Shown here piece by piece: positions 7,565 to 12,018 of a stretch of DNA of 12,018 bases. Location of the stretch: NCBI GenBank assembly GCA_009886815.1, contig QXYP01000262.1:1-12018 (forward strand). The letters are read 5' to 3'. The notes under the pieces are model-generated. The model was not told the DNA's origin. It made no database searches and was given only the letters and a program-made list of their open reading frames with translations. The DNA comes from Halieaceae bacterium (GTDB lineage: Bacteria > Pseudomonadota > Gammaproteobacteria > Pseudomonadales > Halieaceae). Within the stretch, counting starts at the first letter, position 1. Each line of letters begins with the position of its first letter. Made by a program: the position numbers and the translations under genes.

Positions 7565-7583
7565 CTGTCACTTGACATGTAAA
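7557..7583 (-). promoter_or_regulatory. Candidate minus-strand promoter of the SpdH-like oxidoreductase
   Basis: On the minus strand, TTTACA (7583-7578) and TATAAC (7562-7557) are spaced by 15 bp, somewhat short. Its -10 overlaps the plus-strand -10 in the central GTTATAAC, so the two promoters face away from a shared core. Operator 2 lies in this spacer. Confidence 0.4.
7564..7579. promoter_or_regulatory. Operator 2: near-perfect 16-bp inverted repeat
   Basis: CCTGTCA-CT-TGACATG repeats operator 1 with a single arm mismatch (CCT for CAT). The right half is identical to that of operator 1 (TGACATG). It falls in the spacer of the minus-strand promoter and over the predicted transcription start of the plus-strand promoter. 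Confidence 0.65.
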
Positions 7584-7636
7584 AGCCTTTGTCCGGGTTC
7601 AGAAAAGATTTAATAGGATACGGAGAATAAGAATAA

Positions 7637-8380
7637 ATGCAGAGCAACAGGTCGAACACTATGGTTGATGCATCATTTGATCGCAGTCTTAATCAATTCG
7701 GATTTTTCACGGTTATTCTGTGCATCCTTACAGGTTTTGCGGCGGCGCTACTTCCTTTGGATGCGCCCGCTGGAGCCAACGCGACAGACGCCGAGCGGCT
7801 GGCTTGGCTCACGGGAAATATGGGGTCGTTTGTCGCGGGCTGGGTGAATCAGATCATCGCAATGCTAAGCCTATCAGGCTTCTTTCTCGCTATTGCGTTG
7901 CGCGCCCGTCACGTTGCACCGCTAAGGGTGATCCTCGCTGTCGGCGCAGTGGCTATGGCCACTATGGCATTTGCAATTCCCAAGTTCATGGCAATTTGGA
8001 CAATTCCCATGTTGGCTGAGGCATCAGTCACCGGGGGCTCGGGTTCCAAAATGGCTGAAACACTACTCCCGCTGCTAAACGTGTCCATACCCTTTTCTCT
8101 GTATACCTCTTTCGATTACCTCGGATTTTGGCTTTACGCACTTTTTGCTGTCCTGATGATGGGCGCGGTAGACCGTGTGGACAGACTTTCAACCATTGCA
8201 GCTGCGTCGCTGGGCCTGTTTGGCCTGGGCTTTCACGTCGCTCTGATTTTGTTGCTCACCGGCGTGATTGGCGCTGCCGATATTGAGATCGTGTTTGGAC
8301 TCACATTCATACCCCTCCTCTTTTTACTGCTCGTCATGCTCGCCATTTTCAGGCGTGACCGAACACCTTTGGGAGGGTGA
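7637..8380 (+). CDS. Integral membrane protein of unknown family (6-7 TM), first gene of the operon
   Basis: The 247-aa protein is dominated by hydrophobic helices: about 20-40 (FGFFTVILCILTGFAAALL), 63-88, 95-124 (possibly two passes, broken by IPKFMAIWTIP), 148-178, 184-211 and 216-236. It ends in a basic, cytoplasmic-looking tail IFRRDRTPLGG. There is no transporter, kinase or cytochrome signature and no conserved His pair for haem. I do not recognise the family; a DUF4386-like protein is one guess. GGAG at 7622-7625 lies 11 nt before the chosen ATG. A second in-frame ATG at 7661 would remove eight polar residues and is possible. It follows the twin-operator promoter and is 85 bp upstream of the TonB receptor gene. 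This context suggests a role in the same process, for example inner-membrane electron transfer or transport, without proof. Confidence 0.85.
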   Translation: MQSNRSNTMVDASFDRSLNQFGFFTVILCILTGFAAALLPLDAPAGANATDAERLAWLTGNMGSFVAGWVNQIIAMLSLSGFFLAIALRARHVAPLRVILAVGAVAMATMAFAIPKFMAIWTIPMLAEASVTGGSGSKMAETLLPLLNVSIPFSLYTSFDYLGFWLYALFAVLMMGAVDRVDRLSTIAAASLGLFGLGFHVALILLLTGVIGAADIEIVFGLTFIPLLFLLLVMLAIFRRDRTPLGG

Positions 8381-8385
8381 CTCCC
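8371..8385 (+). other. Hairpin straddling the stop codon of the membrane protein gene
   Basis: GGGAG (8371-8375), loop GGTGA, CTCCC (8381-8385) form a perfect 5-bp GC-rich stem across the TGA stop (8378-8380). No T-run follows, so it is more likely an mRNA stability or processing element than a terminator. Confidence 0.35.
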
Positions 8386-8397
8386 CTAACTCGAGAG

Positions 8398-8415
8398 CGT
8401 CTACAGACGTCTACA
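8398..8415. repeat. 8-bp direct repeat with 10-bp period upstream of the TonB receptor gene
   Basis: CGTCTACA at 8398-8405 is repeated at 8408-8415, one helical turn apart. The junction contains the palindrome AGACGTCT (8405-8412). It could be a protein-binding site giving the receptor gene separate control, or chance. Confidence 0.4.
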
Positions 8416-8434
8416 TGGGGATGTGTTTACCCCA
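8416..8434 (+). other. Small hairpin before the TonB receptor ribosome binding site
   Basis: TGGGG (8416-8420) pairs with CCCCA (8430-8434) across a 9-nt loop. ATATTTTT follows from 8438. This resembles a weak attenuator between the first and second genes of the operon. Confidence 0.3.
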
Positions 8435-8451
8435 GCATATTTTTCCCTTGC

Positions 8452-8457
8452 AAGGAG
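8452..8457 (+). promoter_or_regulatory. Ribosome binding site that fixes the TonB receptor start
   Basis: AAGGAG lies 8 nt before the ATG at 8466. It selects this start over upstream in-frame codons reaching back into the membrane protein gene. Confidence 0.85.
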
Positions 8458-8465
8458 ATAAGACT

Positions 8466-10610
8466 ATGAAAAATATTAATAAAAAACAGATTTCTATTGT
8501 TATCGCGGTGTTATTCACAGCGAATTCCGCCTTCGCACAACTCGAGGAAGTGTTGGTTACGGCTCAGAAACGTGAGCAAAGCCTTCAGGAGGTGCCGATC
8601 TCGATCAGTGCTGTGAATGAGGAGCTGCTTGAGCAAACAGGCGTCAATACGATTACCGAAGTCATTCCGATGGTCGCTGGCTTAAGCGGTGCTGACTATG
8701 GTTTAGCGACCAACACCTGGGCCATTCGCGGTATTGGTAGTAACGACTGGACCATTGGTTCGGAACCCTCAGTCGGGGTGTTTATTGATGACGCTTACGT
8801 GGGCCGTAATATCTTTGCGACCAGTAACTTTTTTGATATCAATCGCATCGAGGTGGTGAAGGGTCCTCAAGGCACGCTTTTTGGAAGAAATGCGGCCGCA
8901 GGTGCGATCAGTTTGGTGACAAATAAGCCGGGTGATGAAGATGAGCTCCACCTCGGCTTGTCGATGGGTGACGAAGGTCAGCGGCGTTATGAGCTAGTGG
9001 GAAACTGGGCGCTCAGTGACTCGTTTGCATTGCGTCTCGCCTATCAAAACCAAAAGTGGGAGGGAATGTGGACCGAGGTAAACAGCGGTCAAGAAATGTA
9101 TACCGAGAGTGACGTACTGCGCTTATCGGCTCGGTGGGATATTTCTGACAGCCTCGAAGCGCTTTTTAAATACAACAAGGGCGATGCCGAAACAAACTAC
9201 ACCAGCGCTGTGAGCATCCTTACCAACCCGGCTCAACCGGGTGTTGAGTACCCGGATCGTTTTGCCATTAACCAGCCCAACTTTGAGCAAAATAAAGACG
9301 ACGGCTTTGGCTTGCGCTTGACCTGGTCGTTGAGCGAGTCACTGACCTTGGTATCGATAACAGACTCGCGAAGCGGTGAAAATGATTACTTTGAGGACGT
9401 TGATGGAACAGCCGACGATCTTACCATCGACGAGGCTGTCTTTGGCGTTCCTGGCGGGGCGGTGGGCGGTCTCGATATACCCGTGGGTCTCGGAGGTGAT
9501 GCCGACTCGTTTTATCAAGAATTTCGGTTGAGTGGAGGTTCCGAGGCCATCGACTGGTTCGCAGGCGTGAGTTATTACAGCGAGGATTTAGACAATTCCC
9601 GATGGGAAGTTGACTACGTAGCCACCGCGCTCGGTTTTCCGGTCGGAAGCCAACGCATCTCCAGCAAAGCAGAAAATGAATCAATGGGGATTTACGGCGA
9701 CATCACCTGGCAAGCATCTGATCAACTAGCACTGACCGCGGGCGCTCGATGGAGCTCCGATGATAAGGACTGGTGTACAAACACCTTACAGGATGATTTT
9801 GGTGAGGCTGGCGGACCGACGCCTGGCGAGCTGTGTGAGACAAAAGAATGGGATGAGCTTACCTCGCGCTTCATCGCTCAATACAACGTTAGTGACGCCA
9901 CAATGCTGTTCGCGAGCGTTTCGCAGGGCTACAAGGGTGGTGGTTTTAATACCTCAGTCGCTGACTTAGATGGTGATTTTATTGCCGAGACCATCATCGA
10001 TTTCGATCCTGAGACCAGTACTGCCTACGAGCTAGGCTTCAAGTCGACGATGATGGAGGGGCGGATGCAGTTAAATGGCTCGTTCTACGTTATCGACTAT
10101 GAGGCGCTGCAATTCGCGACTTTGACACTTGAGACGGGGCTACAAATCGCTAACGCGGGAGACGTCGACTCGCGAGGCTTTGAGGTTGAACTCAATTACG
10201 CGCCCAATGACAGCGTCCTACTCATGGCGAACTATGCGAACTCCGAAGCGGAGGTCGGTTCTGGAGTGCTCGATGGTCAGACCTTGGCGTACGCACCCCA
10301 ATCGACCTATTCGCTAGGCGCTATGATTGACCAACCCTTTGCCAGCGGCACTCTCAATTGGTTCGCCATGTACAACTACACAGGCGACTATTTCCATGAC
10401 ATGGATAACTTCTTGGAAGAGGATGGTTATGGGGTCATGAACGCCAAGGTTACCTACGTGCCCAGCAGTGAAGCCTGGGACTTCGCAATCGCAGTCGATA
10501 ACCTGACTGATAAAGATTACGCGACGCTACGGGGGGACTTTGGCTGGGGGCCTATGCTGCATTGGGGTTACAAGCGCATGATTAGAGCTGAATTGAACAT
10601 GCGTTTTTGA
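8466..10610 (+). CDS. TonB-dependent outer-membrane receptor
   Basis: The 714-aa protein has a Sec signal peptide (MKNINKKQ then a hydrophobic core, predicted cleavage after ANSAFA, Ala24), a TonB-box-like EEVLVTAQKR, and a plug domain (about 40-155) with RGIG, SVGVFIDDAYVGR and EVVKGPQGTLFGRNAAAGAI. The 22-strand barrel includes SVSQGYKGGGFNT and AVDNLTDKDYATLRG, and ends in the outer-membrane signature phenylalanine (ELNMRF). It uses TonB/ExbBD energy to import a ligand too large or scarce for porins. The ligand cannot be told from sequence; this broad class covers siderophores, steroids, glycans and others. The only two cysteines of the precursor, Cys437 and Cys457, flank an acidic, Gly/Pro-rich loop and could form an extracellular disulfide. 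The gene lies in an operon with the membrane protein upstream and the cupin 33 bp downstream. The in-frame extension back to 8268 is not used. Confidence 0.95.
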   Translation: MKNINKKQISIVIAVLFTANSAFAQLEEVLVTAQKREQSLQEVPISISAVNEELLEQTGVNTITEVIPMVAGLSGADYGLATNTWAIRGIGSNDWTIGSEPSVGVFIDDAYVGRNIFATSNFFDINRIEVVKGPQGTLFGRNAAAGAISLVTNKPGDEDELHLGLSMGDEGQRRYELVGNWALSDSFALRLAYQNQKWEGMWTEVNSGQEMYTESDVLRLSARWDISDSLEALFKYNKGDAETNYTSAVSILTNPAQPGVEYPDRFAINQPNFEQNKDDGFGLRLTWSLSESLTLVSITDSRSGENDYFEDVDGTADDLTIDEAVFGVPGGAVGGLDIPVGLGGDADSFYQEFRLSGGSEAIDWFAGVSYYSEDLDNSRWEVDYVATALGFPVGSQRISSKAENESMGIYGDITWQASDQLALTAGARWSSDDKDWCTNTLQDDFGEAGGPTPGELCETKEWDELTSRFIAQYNVSDATMLFASVSQGYKGGGFNTSVADLDGDFIAETIIDFDPETSTAYELGFKSTMMEGRMQLNGSFYVIDYEALQFATLTLETGLQIANAGDVDSRGFEVELNYAPNDSVLLMANYANSEAEVGSGVLDGQTLAYAPQSTYSLGAMIDQPFASGTLNWFAMYNYTGDYFHDMDNFLEEDGYGVMNAKVTYVPSSEAWDFAIAVDNLTDKDYATLRGDFGWGPMLHWGYKRMIRAELNMRF

Positions 10611-10643
10611 TCGGCTTTGTGTCTGCTTACATAGGAGTATTCA

Positions 10644-11513
10644 ATGACTAAACGACTGACGTTCATCCTTGTATTGGCGGTTACTTTAATGACTCCACTC
10701 TCACAAGCTGACTCCTCCATATTGCCACTTAGGACAGAGTCCTTAATGACGGAGCCACTGCAAGCATTGCCACCCTGGCCAGAAAGCATGCTGATATCCG
10801 GTGAAAGTGCTCATGGGCAAAAAGTGCTTCATGAGGGCGAGTTTGTTGTCGTCATTTACGAGTCAGTGCCTGCTGTTATCGGCATTAATGAGCCTTATCC
10901 GTACGATGAGTTCGTGCGGGTGCTCGAGGGGACAGTCGTCCTGACTTCCGTCGCAGGCGATCGTCAGGTCTATGGACCGAATGATCATTTCCTGGTGCCC
11001 AAGGGGTGGATGGGCACCTGGGACATGCCTACACCTTTTCGAGAGTTGGTTATTGTAGAGACTGCGGCGTGGAATCAAAGCGAGAGCACTATTGCTTCCA
11101 CGTTTGGCTCCAAACGCCCCACAGGTGAGGCTGACCCTGAGGTACTGCCCTTGCGGGTGGATGCACTGCTAGAAGATACCTTGGAAGCATTGCCACCGTG
11201 GCCAGAGGGTGTTGTTGTCGCTGGGGTGAATAAGCATGCCCAGAAGGTGTTGCATGAAGGGGAAGTGGTCGCCGCACTTTACGGTGCTGACGCGGCTCGT
11301 CTAACGGTGGCCGCACCGTTCCCCTACGATGAGTATGTCCTTGTTCTGCAAGGTCAGGTAGTTCTTACCTCCGAGGATGGCAGCAGTCAGACCTTTGGTG
11401 TCGGTGACGGCTTTCTGGTGCCAAAAGGGTGGACAGGCACCTGGGATATGCCTGAACAATACCTTGAAAAAATTGTTGTGGAGACTGCTGCTTGGAACGA
11501 GGCAGAGGGTTAA
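10644..11513 (+). CDS. Exported tandem cupin (bicupin, cupin_3/DUF861-like)
   Basis: The 289-aa protein has a signal peptide (MTKRLTFILVLAVTLMTPLSQA, likely cleaved after Ala22) and should be periplasmic. The mature part is two copies of one domain (27-147 and 168-288), each with LPPWPE, KVLHEGE, PYDE[FY]V.VL.G.VVLTS and FLVPKGW.GTWDMP. The last motif is typical of cupin_3, the family holding (S)-ureidoglycine aminohydrolase-like proteins. Cupin motif 1 lacks the usual His pair; the first metal-ligand region reads PYDEF or PYDEY. Metal binding may therefore use the conserved His of KVLHEGE and the acidic residues, or be absent. AGGAG (10633-10637) precedes the ATG. Tight spacing (33 bp to the receptor gene, 20 bp to the next oxidoreductase) makes it co-transcribed with both. 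Catalysis (isomerase/hydrolase) or ligand binding are equally possible. Confidence 0.87.
   Translation: MTKRLTFILVLAVTLMTPLSQADSSILPLRTESLMTEPLQALPPWPESMLISGESAHGQKVLHEGEFVVVIYESVPAVIGINEPYPYDEFVRVLEGTVVLTSVAGDRQVYGPNDHFLVPKGWMGTWDMPTPFRELVIVETAAWNQSESTIASTFGSKRPTGEADPEVLPLRVDALLEDTLEALPPWPEGVVVAGVNKHAQKVLHEGEVVAALYGADAARLTVAAPFPYDEYVLVLQGQVVLTSEDGSSQTFGVGDGFLVPKGWTGTWDMPEQYLEKIVVETAAWNEAEG
10722..11507 (+). repeat. Internal tandem duplication encoding the two cupin domains
   Basis: Bases 10722-11084 and 11145-11507 encode 121-residue units that align without gaps at about 55% identity (66 of 121 by hand count), separated by a 20-residue linker. KVLHEGE, LVPKGW and VETAAWN are identical in both units. 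The divergence indicates an old duplication that has been kept. Confidence 0.85.
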
Positions 11514-11533
11514 GCCATTAGGGTGATAGCTGT

Positions 11534-12018
11534 ATGAAAAAAGGCGTTAAACGAGAGATATCGCGTCGAGATTTCCTCGATGGTGTGGCTCTGGTGGCTG
11601 GTGGTCTGGCGCTCTCTCCCTTAAGCAGTTTGGCCGGCTCTGGTCAGACTTTTTCGCATGTGGGATATCCACCCTCGCTGACTGGGATGCGGGGTAATCA
11701 TCCAGGCTCATATGAAGTGGCGCACGCCTTGGCCCGACACGGACAGCGTCCGACCGACTTCGCACCCGTTGATATCATCTATGACTTGGTGGTCGTGGGT
11801 GCGGGTATCAGCGGCCTCACTGCAGCCTACCTCTATAAAAAACGCGCCGGGCCAGACGCGAAAATTCTGATACTCGACAACCATGATGACTTTGGTGGTC
11901 ACGCCAAGCGCAATGAGTTCTCTCTTGACGGTAGGACCCTACTGGGCGTGGGTGGAAGCCTTAACTTGGAGCAGGGAGCCATGGGCGATGCAGCTCTGGC
12001 GTTGCTCGAGGAGATCGG
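11534..12018 (+). CDS. Second Tat-exported SpdH-like FAD-dependent oxidoreductase, C-terminus cut by window edge
   Basis: The frame from ATG 11534 stays open to the edge for 161 residues. It starts MKKGVKREISRRDFLDG, a textbook Tat motif (SRRDFL, Arg11-Arg12), then a hydrophobic stretch without a lipobox Cys. It is therefore probably soluble in the periplasm. YPPSLTGMRGNHPGSYEVAHA, the FAD motif GAGISG (89-94) and LILDNHDDFGGHAKRNEF follow. Over about 103 aligned residues it is roughly 64% identical (hand count) to the oxidoreductase at 5606-7525, with LDNHDDFGGHAKRNEF identical. The family is the same SpdH-like group, usually about 620-640 aa, so most of the protein lies beyond the window. 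AGGGTG (11520-11525) is 8 nt upstream of the ATG, and the cupin gene ends 20 bp before it. It is the fourth gene of the operon. The substrate is unknown; an amine is inferred from family resemblance only. Confidence 0.88.
   Translation, partial: MKKGVKREISRRDFLDGVALVAGGLALSPLSSLAGSGQTFSHVGYPPSLTGMRGNHPGSYEVAHALARHGQRPTDFAPVDIIYDLVVVGAGISGLTAAYLYKKRAGPDAKILILDNHDDFGGHAKRNEFSLDGRTLLGVGGSLNLEQGAMGDAALALLEEI

Noticed and set aside
8268..8465. In-frame upstream extension of the TonB receptor reading frame
   Set aside because: It overlaps the end of the membrane protein gene, lacks a ribosome binding site and would bury the signal peptide. AAGGAG and the ATG at 8466 give a proper start.
10395..10405. 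CCATGACATGG palindrome resembling the operator half-site TGACATG
   Set aside because: It lies inside the TonB receptor coding region, encodes conserved-looking residues (FHDMD), and lacks the 2-bp-spaced second arm.
1..12018. Mobile element, CRISPR, tRNA or phage origin for the right-hand locus
   Set aside because: No transposase, integrase, terminal inverted repeats, spaced short repeats or tRNA-like cloverleaf was seen, and codon usage looks uniform across the window.

Overview
The window reads as chromosomal DNA of a Gram-negative proteobacterium, most likely a marine gammaproteobacterium of the OM60/Halieaceae type. That placement is inferred from a YghU-type thiol oxidoreductase, PutA with a divergent Lrp-family regulator, an outer-membrane TonB-dependent receptor and Tat-exported FAD oxidoreductases. 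Base composition is moderate throughout, except for an extremely AT-rich stretch between putA and the Lrp-type gene. I see no tRNA, rRNA, CRISPR array, transposase or integrase.

Left part (1-4847). A yghU-like gene runs off the left edge on the minus strand. Then come about 480 bases without a secure gene, holding one doubtful small ORF (793-1092). Next is a full-length putA of the short type, without the N-terminal ribbon-helix-helix DNA-binding domain, on the minus strand. Divergent from it is an Lrp/AsnC-family regulator, probably the proline-responsive activator of putA. The regulator has no visible Shine-Dalgarno, and an extended -10 element places its predicted transcription start on its start codon, so its mRNA may be leaderless.

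Right part (4997-12018). A TetR-family regulator converges on a Tat-exported, lipoprotein-type FAD oxidoreductase resembling the spermidine dehydrogenase (SpdH) family. Divergent from that oxidoreductase is an apparent operon: a 6-7 TM membrane protein of unknown family, a TonB-dependent receptor, a periplasmic two-domain cupin (cupin_3/DUF861-like), and a second SpdH-like Tat-exported oxidoreductase that is cut by the right edge. The 111-bp divergent promoter carries two 16-bp inverted repeats (CATGTCA-NN-TGACATG type) with centres 22 bp apart. Each lies in the spacer of one of two opposed promoters. This is the expected layout for joint TetR repression of both arms.

Working model (inference): the right-hand genes form one regulon for uptake across the outer membrane (TonB receptor) and periplasmic oxidation of an amine-like or other small substrate by two paralogous flavoenzymes. 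The bicupin may be an accessory catalytic or binding protein, and the TetR protein may sense the substrate or product. The substrate cannot be read from the sequence. This locus is the best candidate here for an undescribed system.
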